This document shows positions 25,108-35,146 of a stretch of 64,000 nucleotides of DNA, in pieces; within the stretch, counting starts at the first letter, position 1, and every line of letters starts with the position of its first letter. This DNA comes from Peptoniphilus phoceensis. GTDB taxonomy: Bacteria > Bacillota > Clostridia > Tissierellales > Peptoniphilaceae. The DNA lies in the NCBI RefSeq assembly GCF_001517665.2, contig NZ_LN999809.1:124001-188000 (forward strand), in the 5' to 3' direction. Below the pieces are notes generated by a model, which saw only the letters and a program-made list of their open reading frames with translations, ran no database searches and was not told the origin of the DNA. Made by a program: the position numbers and the translations under genes.

Positions 25108-25636
25108 AGAAGTTCTTTATTCTGAAGAGGAATTAAAAAGTAAGGTTAAAGAACTTGGTGAAAGAATAACTGAAGATTATAAGGACAAAAACTTATTCTT
25201 ACTTGGAATCCTAAAGGGTTGTGTTCCCTTTATGGCAGATATAATGAGAAGTATTGACTTAGACCTTGAATATGATTTTATGGATGTTTCAAGTTACCAA
25301 GGCACAAGATCCATGGGAGAAGTTAGAATTCTAAAGGACATATCTACTTCTATAGTGGGAAAAGATATTTTAATTGTCGAAGATATTATAGACACTGGAA
25401 TAACTCTTTCTTATTTGACTAAAGTTTTGAAATCAAGAGGGGCAAATTCTATTGAAATTGTGACTATGCTTTCTAAACCAAGCAGAAGAAAAGTTGATCT
25501 TCCAGTAAAATACAATGGATTTGAAATTGATGACCATTTTGTAATTGGTTATGGAATGGACTATGACGAAAGATTCAGAGCTCTTCCTTACATTGGAATA
25601 CTAGATGAATCAGTCTATTCTAATAGTGAGGAGTGA
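25094..25636 (+). CDS. hpt: hypoxanthine phosphoribosyltransferase
   Basis: 180 residues. Salvages hypoxanthine and guanine with PRPP to IMP and GMP. Seen: the PRPP-binding loop [13 protein letters not shown] near 98-110, GCVPFMADI near 47, and the [15 protein letters not shown] closing motif. GGAGG precedes ATG and lies inside the end of tilS (14-base overlap). It would act on bases brought in by the NCS2 carrier at 7877. Confidence 0.96.
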   Translation: MSEIKEVLYSEEELKSKVKELGERITEDYKDKNLFLLGILKGCVPFMADIMRSIDLDLEYDFMDVSSYQGTRSMGEVRILKDISTSIVGKDILIVEDIIDTGITLSYLTKVLKSRGANSIEIVTMLSKPSRRKVDLPVKYNGFEIDDHFVIGYGMDYDERFRALPYIGILDESVYSNSEE

Positions 25637-25641
25637 TATTA

Positions 25642-27591
25642 TTGAATAAAAAATTTGGAGGAGCGGGATTTTATATAGTACTGATCTTAGTGCTAATATT
25701 ATCAATTAGATTTTTTGGCCCGCCTGCAAATGTTGTGGAAGAAAAATCTTTCACTGAATTTGTATCAGAACTTGAAAAAGACAATGTAAAAAGTGTAAGT
25801 TTGCAAAATGGAGTTGACTCCGTTGCAAGCGTAAAATTAAAAAATGACGATTCTTTTAAAACAGTAATTCCACAAGAAGCTGCTGATAGTTTTTATAAAG
25901 ATTACTTAAAAGAAAAATCTGATGCTGGAAAGATAAATGTAGTATCAAGTCAAACAAAACAAACTTCATTTTTAGTTGAATGGATTCCAACACTACTTAT
26001 GTTTGGATTTTTGATTTTCTTCTGGTATAGGATGATGCAACAAGCTGGTGGAGGAGGAAAAATGAACTCCTTTGGCAAGAGCAAGGCAAAATTAATAAAC
26101 AAAGAAGATGGCAAAAATCTTGTTAAATTTAATGATGTTGCAGGTCTTGAAGAAGAAAAAGAAGAATTGGGAGAAATTGTAGATTTCTTAAAAAATCCTA
26201 AAAAGTTTATTAACATGGGAGCAAGAATACCAAAGGGTGTTCTTTTAGTAGGCCCTCCAGGAACTGGTAAGACTTACCTTTCAAAGGCAGTTGCTGGAGA
26301 AGCTGGAGTACCTTTCTTTATAATGAGTGGGTCTGATTTTGTTGAAATGTTTGTTGGTGTCGGCGCATCAAGAGTAAGAGATTTATTTGAATCAGCTAAG
26401 AAGAACGCACCTTGTATAATTTTCATTGACGAAATTGACGCAGTGGGAAGAAAAAGAGGAGCTGGACTTGGTGGTGGACACGATGAAAGAGAACAAACGC
26501 TTAACCAACTTCTTGTAGAAATGGATGGTTTTGGAACTAACGAAGGCGTAATAGTAATGGCTGCAACAAATAGAGCAGACATACTTGACCCAGCTATATT
26601 AAGGCCAGGCAGATTTGACAGAACTGTTTATGTTGGAAAGCCAGATGTTCGTGCTAGAAAGGCAATTCTAGAAATTCACTCAAGAGGCAAAAAACTTGCT
26701 GATGATGTAAATCTTGAAGTAATTGCAAAAAGAACTCCAGGTTTTACTCCTGCAGATCTTGAAAACTTAATGAATGAATCAGCCTTACTTGCAGCAAGAC
26801 GTGGCGAAAGTGCAATAACAATGGAAGATGTTGACGAAGCATCCATAAAAGTGCAAGCAGGTCCTGCAAAAAAATCTCGTGTAGTTTCAGAAAAAGAAAG
26901 AAAACTCACAGCAGTACACGAGTCAGGTCACGCAATTGTATCGAGATTACTTCCAGAAGAAGATCCAGTGCACATGATTACAATTATCCCAAGAGGAATG
27001 GCTGGAGGATTTACAGCTTATCTACCTGAAGATGAAATTTCCTTTATGACAAAGAAAAAGATGGAAGCATCAATAATTTCACTTCTTGGAGGAAGAGTTG
27101 CTGAGTCCCTAGTACTTGATGACATCTCAACAGGAGCATCAAATGACATAGAAAGAGCAACAAAAATTGCAAGAGCTATGGTAACTCACTATGGCATGAG
27201 TGAAAAATTGGGAACAATAAACTATGACTCATCTGAAAATGAAGTTTTCATTGGTCGTGACTTAGGTCGTTCAAGAGATTATTCTGAAAGAACTGCAGCT
27301 GAAATTGACGATGAAGTTACAAGAATAATTAATGAAGCCTATGCTAGATGTAAAGAGCTATTAAGTGAAAACCTAGATAAATTACTTGCTCTATCAGATG
27401 CACTTTTAGAAAAAGAAACAATCTATTCTAAGGACTTTGAAAAGATTTTTAATGGTGAGAAACTTGATGAAGAATCAATAGATATAAGTGCCTCAATAAA
27501 TGAAGAAGATCTTTCAGAAGAAGCAAAAGAACTTATCCATGGTAAGGATAAAGAAGAAAAAGAAGATACAAAAGAGTCTGAAGAAAATTAA
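25642..27591 (+). CDS. ftsH: ATP-dependent zinc metalloprotease FtsH
   Basis: 649 residues. Membrane-bound AAA+ protease for quality control. Seen: two membrane helices (about 7-24 and 113-130) bracketing a small external domain, Walker A GPPGTGKT (204-211), Walker B IIFIDEID, the SRH region ending [10 protein letters not shown], and the zinc site HESGH starting at His426, with an acidic C-terminal tail. The GTG at 25633 overlaps the hpt stop but has no ribosome site; the TTG at 25642 has GAGGAG eight bases ahead and gives the usual MNKK start. Confidence 0.97.
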   Translation: MNKKFGGAGFYIVLILVLILSIRFFGPPANVVEEKSFTEFVSELEKDNVKSVSLQNGVDSVASVKLKNDDSFKTVIPQEAADSFYKDYLKEKSDAGKINVVSSQTKQTSFLVEWIPTLLMFGFLIFFWYRMMQQAGGGGKMNSFGKSKAKLINKEDGKNLVKFNDVAGLEEEKEELGEIVDFLKNPKKFINMGARIPKGVLLVGPPGTGKTYLSKAVAGEAGVPFFIMSGSDFVEMFVGVGASRVRDLFESAKKNAPCIIFIDEIDAVGRKRGAGLGGGHDEREQTLNQLLVEMDGFGTNEGVIVMAATNRADILDPAILRPGRFDRTVYVGKPDVRARKAILEIHSRGKKLADDVNLEVIAKRTPGFTPADLENLMNESALLAARRGESAITMEDVDEASIKVQAGPAKKSRVVSEKERKLTAVHESGHAIVSRLLPEEDPVHMITIIPRGMAGGFTAYLPEDEISFMTKKKMEASIISLLGGRVAESLVLDDISTGASNDIERATKIARAMVTHYGMSEKLGTINYDSSENEVFIGRDLGRSRDYSERTAAEIDDEVTRIINEAYARCKELLSENLDKLLALSDALLEKETIYSKDFEKIFNGEKLDEESIDISASINEEDLSEEAKELIHGKDKEEKEDTKESEEN

Positions 27592-27603
27592 AAATATAAG
27601 AAT

Positions 27604-27630
27604 AAAAGCTCCTTTAGGGGCTTTTTCTTT
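27604..27630 (+). terminator. terminator of the tilS-hpt-ftsH unit
   Basis: Seen: AAAAGCTCC (27604-27612) / GGGGCTTTT (27617-27625), one G-U pair, 4-base loop, T-rich tail. Confidence 0.88.
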
Positions 27631-27712
27631 TGACTATAAAATATATAATATAGAATATAAAAGTTCAAGATAAATTTTATTGTTATAATTTTGAGTGATG
27701 GTGGAAAAAGGT

Positions 27713-28366
27713 ATGAAAAAAATACTGATAATTGAAGATGACAAAAATTTAAATAAGGGACTTTCTATAGCTTTAAATAAAGACTATGAGGTTTTTTCTG
27801 TAAGCACAATTAGTAAAGCTAAAACTTTTATTGATGATGCAGATTTAATTTTACTTGATATGAATTTACCAGATGGAGATGGGCTTGAAATAATAAAATA
27901 TACTAGAGAAAGTTCATCAATTCCTATTATAGTTTTATCAGCTATAGATCTCGAAGCATATATAATTTCAGCCATAAATTTAGGTGCAGAAGACTATCTA
28001 ACAAAACCATTTTCTTTGGGAATATTAGAAGCAAAGATAAAAAGGGCCTTTGAAAAAATAGCCTCTTGTGATTTTAATCTGTATAAGAAAGAAGGTCTAG
28101 AATTTAATTTCAATGAAAATACTTTTTATGTAGATAATAAAAACATAGATCTCACAAGGACAGAAACAAAAATCTTATACTACCTAATAAAAAACAAGTC
28201 TCAAGTTATTACTAAGGAATTACTATTTGATTTTGTTTGGGGAATAGAGGATGAATTTATTGATCAAAATACACTGAGCGTCAATATTTCTAGGATAAGA
28301 AACAAATTAAAACCCTATGACCCAATAGAAACAGTCTTTGGAGTTGGTTATAAATGGCAGTTTTAG
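27713..28366 (+). CDS. OmpR/PhoB family response regulator (module 1)
   Basis: 217 residues. Seen: receiver domain with acidic pocket (IIEDD) and phospho-acceptor Asp49 in LLDMNLPDGDG, conserved Lys in DYLTKPF, then an OmpR-type winged helix (about 120-217) with LTRTETKILYYL and NTLSVNISRIRNKL. In-frame GTG (27695) and ATG (27698) lie upstream; ATG 27713 begins at the usual MKKILIIEDD and has an AAAAGG close ahead, so it is chosen with moderate certainty. It overlaps the kinase gene by 13 bases. Its likely target is the repeat cluster at 29240-29277. Confidence 0.92.
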   Translation: MKKILIIEDDKNLNKGLSIALNKDYEVFSVSTISKAKTFIDDADLILLDMNLPDGDGLEIIKYTRESSSIPIIVLSAIDLEAYIISAINLGAEDYLTKPFSLGILEAKIKRAFEKIASCDFNLYKKEGLEFNFNENTFYVDNKNIDLTRTETKILYYLIKNKSQVITKELLFDFVWGIEDEFIDQNTLSVNISRIRNKLKPYDPIETVFGVGYKWQF

Positions 28367-29226
28367 TAGGTCTTTTAGTTTTTATAAATGGAATTCTTTT
28401 ATATAAATATATTGTCTTGAGAAATGAAATGCGTGAACTCTCAGATTATATTGACAAGGCTTTAGATGGAAATTTAGAAATTACTGAATTTGATGAAAAG
28501 GAATTATCCAAAATAAAATCAAAGCTCATTAAGTTTTTATATGCCAACCAAGTAAAAGAAGCTAAAATAAATACTGAAAAAAACAAAACAAGAGATTTAA
28601 TAGCAGATATATCACATCAAACCAAGACACCCATTACCAACCTTTCTTTATACATTAGTCTTTTAGAAGATGGTCCGAAAGATGAGTATCTTGAAATAAT
28701 AAAGTATGAGCTTAATAAACTAGAGTTTTTAATACAAAACCTAGTAAAATCTTCTAGGCTTGAATCTGATATTATTTCCTTACAAAAAAATCAAGCAAAT
28801 TTAAAAGATTTAGTTGAAGATGTTTTAGGAGAATTTAAAGTCATATTAGATGAAAAAAATATAAGCATAAATTTAAAAGACGAAGACTTAATTTTCGATT
28901 TGGACGAAAGATGGCTTAAAGAAGCTATTCACAATCTTGTAGATAATGCTATAAAATACTCGCCCAATGGTTCTACCATTAATATTTTAGTTTATAAATC
29001 TTACCTAAACTATAATTTAGACATAGAAAATCAGTGCATTGACTTATCAGAAGAAACTTTGCCAAAGATATTTGAAAGATTTTATAGAGGAAAAAATTCA
29101 ATTTCCAAGGACGGTTTGGGTTTAGGTCTATTTATAGCTAGAGAGATTATAGAAAAACATGGTGGAAATATAAGAGCGTCTTTGGATAATAATAAAATAA
29201 AATTTTCAGTAGACTTCCCCTTGTGA
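28354..29226 (+). CDS. sensor histidine kinase without extracellular sensor domain (module 1)
   Basis: 290 residues. Seen: a single N-terminal membrane segment (about 2-21), a short linker, the dimerisation helix with phospho-acceptor His88 (DISHQTKTP), and an HATPase_c domain with N box NLVDNAIKYSPN and a GLGLGLFIARE G box. No periplasmic domain, so like BceS-type kinases it probably senses through the partner ABC transporter rather than directly. Its stop codon lies in the loop of the terminator at 29211. Confidence 0.9.
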   Translation: MAVLVGLLVFINGILLYKYIVLRNEMRELSDYIDKALDGNLEITEFDEKELSKIKSKLIKFLYANQVKEAKINTEKNKTRDLIADISHQTKTPITNLSLYISLLEDGPKDEYLEIIKYELNKLEFLIQNLVKSSRLESDIISLQKNQANLKDLVEDVLGEFKVILDEKNISINLKDEDLIFDLDERWLKEAIHNLVDNAIKYSPNGSTINILVYKSYLNYNLDIENQCIDLSEETLPKIFERFYRGKNSISKDGLGLGLFIAREIIEKHGGNIRASLDNNKIKFSVDFPL

Positions 29227-29238
29227 GAAGTCTTTTTT
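29211..29238 (+). terminator. terminator overlapping the end of the module-1 kinase gene
   Basis: Seen: AGACTTC (29211-29217) / GAAGTCT (29227-29233) with the kinase stop codon in the loop, then six Ts. It separates the two-component genes from the ABC genes. Confidence 0.8.
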
Positions 29239-29239
29239 C

Positions 29240-29277
29240 TTACAAAACTGTAAGAAGTCTTGTAAGTACTTTGTAAG
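29240..29277 (+). promoter_or_regulatory. BceR-type operator and activator repeats in front of the ABC genes
   Basis: Seen: TTACA-AAAC-TGTAA at 29240-29253, fitting the TNACA-N4-TGTAA pattern I recall for BceR-like regulators, plus TGTAAG repeats at 29249, 29261 and 29272 (12 and 11 bases apart, about one helical turn). A TATATT -10 candidate at 29288-29293 has no matching -35 box, as expected of an activator-dependent promoter. Binding by the module-1 regulator is inferred. Confidence 0.65.
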
Positions 29278-29314
29278 ATATGAATGTTATATTAAATGTA
29301 AAGAGGTGATAGTT

Positions 29315-29992
29315 ATGTTAAAAGTAGAAAATTTAAAAAGATATTATAAAACAAATGATGTGGAAGTAAGAGCCCTTGACGGAGTATCTTTCGAAGTAAA
29401 CAAAGGAGAATTTATTTCTATAATCGGAGCATCTGGATCTGGTAAATCAACCTTATTACATTTGTTAGGTGGACTTGATTATCCTACAAGCGGAAAAGTT
29501 TTGATTGATAGTACAGACATTTATGCTTTAAAAGATGATGAGAGAACAATTTTTAGAAGAAGAAATATTGGTTTTGTCTTTCAAGCATATAATCTTTTGC
29601 CCATGCTAAATGTGTATGAGAATATAATTATTCCCTTTGGTCTAGATGGGGATGCGGTAGATAAAAAATATGTTGATTCCGTAATAGACATTCTTGAGAT
29701 AAGTGATCAAAAAAATAAAATGCCAAACGAATTATCAGGTGGACAGCAACAAAGAGTTGCCATAGCAAGAGCATTGGTTACCAAACCATCTTTAATTCTA
29801 GCTGACGAACCAACAGGAAATTTAGATTCAAAATCTTCTTCCCAAGTTGTTTACTTACTAAAAAAGATTAATAAAGAGCTTGGAAATACTATTCTTATGA
29901 TCACTCACGATGATGCTGTTGCTCAAGCGGCAGAAAAAACTTTAAGGATAGAAGATGGAAGGCTGGAGGGGAATAATGAAAGTCAAAAATAA
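29315..29992 (+). CDS. ABC transporter ATPase (MacB/BceA-like, module 1)
   Basis: 225 residues. Seen: Walker [10 protein letters not shown] near 40, Q-loop, signature LSGGQQQR near 138, Walker [14 protein letters not shown]. This is the MacB/LolD/BceA branch that drives FtsX-type permeases to expel peptides or signal antibiotic attack. The GTG at 29306 is part of the AGAGGTGAT ribosome site; ATG 29315 is the better start. Its stop lies 17 bases inside the permease gene. Confidence 0.94.
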   Translation: MLKVENLKRYYKTNDVEVRALDGVSFEVNKGEFISIIGASGSGKSTLLHLLGGLDYPTSGKVLIDSTDIYALKDDERTIFRRRNIGFVFQAYNLLPMLNVYENIIIPFGLDGDAVDKKYVDSVIDILEISDQKNKMPNELSGGQQQRVAIARALVTKPSLILADEPTGNLDSKSSSQVVYLLKKINKELGNTILMITHDDAVAQAAEKTLRIEDGRLEGNNESQK

Positions 29993-32453
29993 AGCTTATA
30001 TAAGGAGCCTCGCAAAAAATATTTTAAATGCAAACAAAAGCAGGAGAAATATTCTCTTATTAGCAATTGCTTTGACTTCTATACTATTTACAAGTTTGTT
30101 TTCTGTAGTCTTAGGTTTAGGGAAAAGCATGGAAACCCAAACGATGAAAACTATTGGAACAATCAGTCATGGCTCTTTTAAAGAACTTTCTGACAAAGAC
30201 ATAAGTATTTTATCCAAGGATAAAGATATAAAGGAATTTTCAATAAGAGAGAAAGTTGGTATTCTTGATGATGAAAAAATAAGTGCAGAACTATCCTATA
30301 TAGATAACAATGGATTTGAATGGTCGCTAATAGAAAAAATTAAGGGGAAATTTCCAGAGAAAGAAAATCAAGTATTTATAGATATAGCAACTGCTAAAAA
30401 ATTAGCTTATAAGGGTGAAATTGGAGAAGAGATAGAAGTTCCTTTTAAAATAGAAAAACCTTACACGGGAGAGATTATCAAAAAAAGAAGTGAGAAATTT
30501 ATTATATCGGGGACTTTTCAAAATCCTATTGACTCCAATGTTGGTGTAGGACAAATCTATTTATCAAAAGCTTATGTAGATAAATTATCTCTTCCGGAAA
30601 ATAATAAAGATGTGGAGCTAATGCTAAAAAATTCCTTTATGATAAGGGATAAGCTTATAAAAATTGCAGAGAGAAATGGTTATAAAGTGGTAGATGACCC
30701 TGGAAATCTATCTGACAAAGAAATAAGAATTGGTGTTAACTTTGCATATCTTTTATCTGGTGATTCTAGTTTTGATTTTAAAACATTTCTACCCTTCTTA
30801 TCTTTTTTGATTTTGGTAATGGTCGCAGGATATTTAATAATAAACAATATTTTTAAAATATCCGTAAATGAAGATATTAAACTTCTAGGACTTTTAAAAA
30901 CAATTGGAATGACAAAGCCACAAATCAAAAGGCTTATTCATTTTGAGTCTTTAGCAGTAGCACTTCCGTCAATAATAGTTGGAGATTTAGTAGGAATTTC
31001 TATAGGGAAAATTATTTTAAATAAAATATTTGCAAATAATGAGATGTTAACGGATGTAAAATTATCACTAACGGTAATGGTCTTAATTATCTTATTTTCG
31101 ACAGCCTTTACTTTGCTTACAGTATTTCTATCGGTTATGAGACCTGCAAGATATGCAGCAAAAGTTTCTCCAATAGATGCTAGCAGATACAATGAAATCC
31201 AAATAAAAAATAAGTATAAAAGTGAGGTTGTTTCTTTGGGAAAGCTTGCTAGAAGACAAGTATTTTCCAATAAATTTAGATTTATATCCATAGTTCTTTC
31301 CATTAGCCTTTCTGCAGTTATTTTAAATAGTGTTTTAACTTATACTGGTAATATTGATCTAGAAAAGGGAATTTCTGATGCCATTACAACAGACTATAAT
31401 ATAGCAAACCCAAAATACTTTAGGTATATGTATTTAGGTAGTGAAGAAGGAATTGATAAAAAGTTTATTGATGAGATAGAAAACTATAAGGGCTTTAAAA
31501 GTGGGGGAGCTTTATACTACTATGGTTATGAATACGATTATCCAGATATAAAAATAGAAGATAATAAAGTTGCTCCAATATTATTAGGAATAGATGATTA
31601 TTTAATAAACAAACAAAAATTTATAGATGGAGAATTTGATAAAGACAAATGGCAAACAGGAAATTATATAATCATAGGAGAATATGGAAATAAAAAATCT
31701 GCATTTAAAGCTGGCGATAAAATAAAGATTAATGTCAAAAATAAAGTCAAAGAAGTCCAAGTGATGGGGAAAGTTGAATATAATTTTTCAAATGGTCTTA
31801 GATATTTTCCTGTAATTAAGGAAGATATAAATGACGAATTTAGTCCTACTTTAAGTTTGGAATATATTTATATGAATACGAATGAGTATAAAGAGCTCAC
31901 AGGAGATCAAAGTATAATGTCCTATGGATTTAATGTAGAGGATAGTGAAAAGGAAAATTTTGATAAGTTATTAAAATCTTTTGAAAATGAACCAGGCTTT
32001 TCTTACGATTCAAGAGATCTTCAGATCAAATCTACAATGGAATTCAAAAATCTAATAGAATTTGCTGGTTACAGTCTATCTATAGTATTATTCTTAATTT
32101 CTGTACTGAATTTTATTAACGTCATTGCTACTGAAATATTAAGAAACATGGTGAACTTATCAATCCTTGAAGCAATTGGAATGACAAAGAAAAATATTAA
32201 AAAATATTTGGTGAAAAAGAATTTGATTTATTCTTTATGTGGCTTAGTATTTTCTTTCATCATTATGCTTCTTGTAGATAAATTTATCTTGATGGATTTT
32301 ATTGAACAGACTCAGTGGACTTCCTATAAATTTGTAATCACGCCACTTATACTTGTAAACTTAGTAAATATAATCATTGGGATAATATTTACAGGTAGGT
32401 TCTATGAAAAGCATAGCCAAAACAGCCTTGTAGATAGAATAAGAAGTTTATAG
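29976..32453 (+). CDS. large FtsX-family ABC permease (module 1)
   Basis: 825 residues from the chosen start. Seen: an N-terminal membrane helix, a large extracellular domain, an FtsX unit (about 265-400; LLGLLKTIGMTKPQIKRL), a further helix, a second external domain, and a second FtsX unit at the end (SILEAIGMTKKNIKKYL). Larger than BceB (about 650), with the external part split between two blocks. ATG 29976 has GGAGGGG ahead; an upstream ATG at 29955 lacks one. It forms one unit with the ATPase and two-component genes upstream. Substrate (probably a cell-wall-active peptide) is inference. Confidence 0.9.
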   Translation: MKVKNKAYIRSLAKNILNANKSRRNILLLAIALTSILFTSLFSVVLGLGKSMETQTMKTIGTISHGSFKELSDKDISILSKDKDIKEFSIREKVGILDDEKISAELSYIDNNGFEWSLIEKIKGKFPEKENQVFIDIATAKKLAYKGEIGEEIEVPFKIEKPYTGEIIKKRSEKFIISGTFQNPIDSNVGVGQIYLSKAYVDKLSLPENNKDVELMLKNSFMIRDKLIKIAERNGYKVVDDPGNLSDKEIRIGVNFAYLLSGDSSFDFKTFLPFLSFLILVMVAGYLIINNIFKISVNEDIKLLGLLKTIGMTKPQIKRLIHFESLAVALPSIIVGDLVGISIGKIILNKIFANNEMLTDVKLSLTVMVLIILFSTAFTLLTVFLSVMRPARYAAKVSPIDASRYNEIQIKNKYKSEVVSLGKLARRQVFSNKFRFISIVLSISLSAVILNSVLTYTGNIDLEKGISDAITTDYNIANPKYFRYMYLGSEEGIDKKFIDEIENYKGFKSGGALYYYGYEYDYPDIKIEDNKVAPILLGIDDYLINKQKFIDGEFDKDKWQTGNYIIIGEYGNKKSAFKAGDKIKINVKNKVKEVQVMGKVEYNFSNGLRYFPVIKEDINDEFSPTLSLEYIYMNTNEYKELTGDQSIMSYGFNVEDSEKENFDKLLKSFENEPGFSYDSRDLQIKSTMEFKNLIEFAGYSLSIVLFLISVLNFINVIATEILRNMVNLSILEAIGMTKKNIKKYLVKKNLIYSLCGLVFSFIIMLLVDKFILMDFIEQTQWTSYKFVITPLILVNLVNIIIGIIFTGRFYEKHSQNSLVDRIRSL

Positions 32454-32529
32454 TAAATATTATATTTTTAAATTATTAAAAGATTTTACTTTAACTTAAT
32501 TTATGATAGTTTTTAAAATTTTATAGAAT

Positions 32530-32566
32530 AAAAAAAGCCCTCCTTATTAATTTCTAATAAAGAGGG
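32530..32566 (-). terminator. terminator of the PBP gene
   Basis: Seen on the minus strand: CCCTC-TTATTA / TAATAA-GAGGG stem (plus-strand 32538-32549 and 32555-32566) followed by seven Ts. May also stop plus-strand transcripts from the ABC permease. Confidence 0.85.
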
Positions 32567-32585
32567 TCTTATTCATTAGCTTATT

Positions 32586-35024
32586 TTAATCTTCGTCATT
32601 AATTAATGATTTGGAACGAGATTTTTTCTTGCTGTTAGAATCGTCGTTGTTATTGTTTGAAGATTTTTTCTTCTTTTTGTTGTCGTTGTTATTGTTATTA
32701 TCATTTTTCTTTGCTCTCTTCTTTGCTTGAGAAGCTCTGTACCAGCCAATTTTATTTGTGTAGTGTGGACTAGTTCCATCTGCGAAGATTTCACGTCTTC
32801 CATTTACATATTTTGTGTAAATGCCTTCAGGTTCTTCAAATTCTTTTCTATCAAGATCTTGGTGAACTGATTTCATAATTTGCTTCCACAAATAAGCTGA
32901 TTGAGTTGATCCAAAGGCAAGCTTTTGGTTTTTATCGTTACCAATCCAAACTGAACAAGTGTAGTAAGGAGTGTAACCAATAAACCAAACGTCCTTCCTG
33001 CCATTATGCTCGTCAGTTGATGTACCAGTCTTACCAGCAATTTCTTGACCAGGGAAGGAAGCATTTCTACCAGTTCCACGTCTAACAACATCTTTTAACA
33101 TATCTGTCAAGATGTAAGCATTTTGAGGACTAGTTATTTCTTTTTCATTAACCTTGTATTCATAAATTATTTCACCAGTATTTGATTCAATCTTTGAAAC
33201 TACATAAGGATTTGCATATTTACCTTCGTTGGCAAGAGTTGTGAAGGCTCCAGCCATTTCAAAGGGACTGATTCCATAGCTCATGCCACCAAGAGTAAGT
33301 GGTGCATAATCCATGTCGTTCCATGTTGGATTTTCATCTTTTTCTACTATAGTAGTGATTCCAATAGATTTTAAGGTTTCAATAATTTTATTAATTGATT
33401 CTTCGTCGTTATAGACTTTAGAATAAGTTGAATTTTTATTTGCCTTTGCGTCTTTATCGGCAGATATATCTCTGGCAACTTGGTAGGCACCAACATTTGA
33501 TGATTGACGAAGAAGATTTCTTATAGTTGTCCAACCTTGATAGTAGTTACCTGCATTTCTAGGTGAGTGACCAAAAAGTCTTTCTGGCATCTTTTGGTCT
33601 AGGTAGACATCACCAGCAGTTGCTCCATTGTTTAGGGCTGTAAGATAAACGGAAATTGGTTTTATTGATGATCCAGGTTGTCTTGGAACTAAAGCTCTAT
33701 TTAAGAGTCTACCACCACTTACATTTCTACCACCAACAAGTGCCTTAACTTCGTGAGTTTTTTGGTCAATAATTACAGATGCAACTTGTGGTTGTATAAT
33801 TCCATTTTTATCAGTAAAACCACCATAATAATATCTTGGATTTGAAACAACTTCTTCTAGAGTTCTTTGCATATTGATATCCATTGGAGTATAAATTTTT
33901 AGTCCTCCGTTGAAGAGTTTATTTGTGGCTTCTTCTTTTGAATAGCCAGAATCCATTAAGATTTTAAGTGTACTTTTTTGAACTACGTCTGTGTAAAAAG
34001 ATGAAATTCCACTTTCTTTACGAGATCCTATGCTAATTTGGATTTTTTCGTTAAGAGCCTTGTCATAATCATCTTGACTTATTAAGTTTTGGTTAAGCAT
34101 TCTCTTTAATACAAGTCTTTGTCTTTCTTGAGAAGTTTCATTAAAGACTGCCTTAACAGGTACAATTAAGTCGTTTTTTATTTGAATAAGTTCAAAGTTA
34201 TCTATTTGACCTAATTCATTTAGATTGTTAGCAATTTCTATAATTCTATCAGAATTTGGTTCAGAATTTTCATTTTTAGGAAGAAGAACAATTTCTATAT
34301 TTCCTAAATCATCAGAATCTTCTATGGCTTGAGTATTGTAAGGAGTGTACTTTTCTGGAAGGTTAGTAACACCAGCTATTAAGGCGCATTCAGCTAAATC
34401 AAGTTCAGATACGTCTTTGTTGAAAAAAGTTTTTGCTGCTGCTTGTACTCCAACTGTTCCCTTAGAAAATCCAGCAGAGTTTAAGTAAGCTTCCAATATT
34501 TGTTCTTTGGAAAGTTTTTCTTCAATCTGATATGAATAATACACGTCGGTTATTTTTCTAACAACACTTTTTGAAAAGGACGTGTACAAGTTCTTGGCAA
34601 GCTGCATAGTAATAGTCGAAGCACCTTGCTCGAAGGACTTCGTCTTAATGTCGTGGACTATTGCTCCAGCAACTCTTTTATAGTCAACTCCACTGTGTTC
34701 GAAAAATCTTTCGTCTTCTATTGCTACAATGGCATTTACTAAATTCTTTGGTATGTCCTCGTAGGGAACGAACTCACTAAATTGATCAGATATAAGTGAT
34801 TCAACTAGCTTTCCGTCACTTGAATAGATCCTAGAAGTTTCAGCCAACTGTGATCTGTATTCTGTTGGATCTATTACAGGAGCTTTTTTAAAAATACCAA
34901 GTACAATAGCAGTGACAAGTGAGCCTAAAATAATAATTGCTGCCACAACTATAAGTAAGAGTATTTTTATTATGCTTGAAAGTTTTATCATTCCACGAGG
35001 TTTATTGTCTTTATTATCTTTCAT
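32586..35024 (-). CDS. class A penicillin-binding protein (PBP1A type)
   Basis: 812 residues. Bifunctional peptidoglycan glycosyltransferase/transpeptidase. Seen: cytoplasmic N-terminus, one membrane helix (about 17-42), the glycosyltransferase domain with EDERFFEHSGVD and STITMQLAKN, and a transpeptidase domain with the SxxK site in GSSIKPI, the SxN motif in QSSNVGAYQ and KTGT in AGKTGTSTDE. The last about 50 residues are almost only Lys, Asn, Ser and Asp (KKNDNNNNNDNKKKKKSS-like), a disordered external tail. AGGAGG precedes ATG. Confidence 0.96.
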   Translation of the reverse strand: MKDNKDNKPRGMIKLSSIIKILLLIVVAAIIILGSLVTAIVLGIFKKAPVIDPTEYRSQLAETSRIYSSDGKLVESLISDQFSEFVPYEDIPKNLVNAIVAIEDERFFEHSGVDYKRVAGAIVHDIKTKSFEQGASTITMQLAKNLYTSFSKSVVRKITDVYYSYQIEEKLSKEQILEAYLNSAGFSKGTVGVQAAAKTFFNKDVSELDLAECALIAGVTNLPEKYTPYNTQAIEDSDDLGNIEIVLLPKNENSEPNSDRIIEIANNLNELGQIDNFELIQIKNDLIVPVKAVFNETSQERQRLVLKRMLNQNLISQDDYDKALNEKIQISIGSRKESGISSFYTDVVQKSTLKILMDSGYSKEEATNKLFNGGLKIYTPMDINMQRTLEEVVSNPRYYYGGFTDKNGIIQPQVASVIIDQKTHEVKALVGGRNVSGGRLLNRALVPRQPGSSIKPISVYLTALNNGATAGDVYLDQKMPERLFGHSPRNAGNYYQGWTTIRNLLRQSSNVGAYQVARDISADKDAKANKNSTYSKVYNDEESINKIIETLKSIGITTIVEKDENPTWNDMDYAPLTLGGMSYGISPFEMAGAFTTLANEGKYANPYVVSKIESNTGEIIYEYKVNEKEITSPQNAYILTDMLKDVVRRGTGRNASFPGQEIAGKTGTSTDEHNGRKDVWFIGYTPYYTCSVWIGNDKNQKLAFGSTQSAYLWKQIMKSVHQDLDRKEFEEPEGIYTKYVNGRREIFADGTSPHYTNKIGWYRASQAKKRAKKNDNNNNNDNKKKKKSSNNNNDDSNSKKKSRSKSLINDED

Positions 35025-35085
35025 AATAACCTCCTATCTTGTTATTATATCAGAATCTTAAGCATATAACTATAAATTTAAATGA

Positions 35086-35116
35086 AAAAAATCTCACCTA
35101 TTAAGCGAGATTTTTT
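35086..35116 (-). terminator. terminator of bioY
   Basis: Seen: AAAAAATCTC (35086-35095) / GAGATTTTTT (35107-35116), 11-base loop, U-tract on both sides; oriented for the minus-strand bioY gene but symmetrical. Confidence 0.82.
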
Positions 35117-35146
35117 ATAAATTATTCTATTTATTATGAACTAAAA

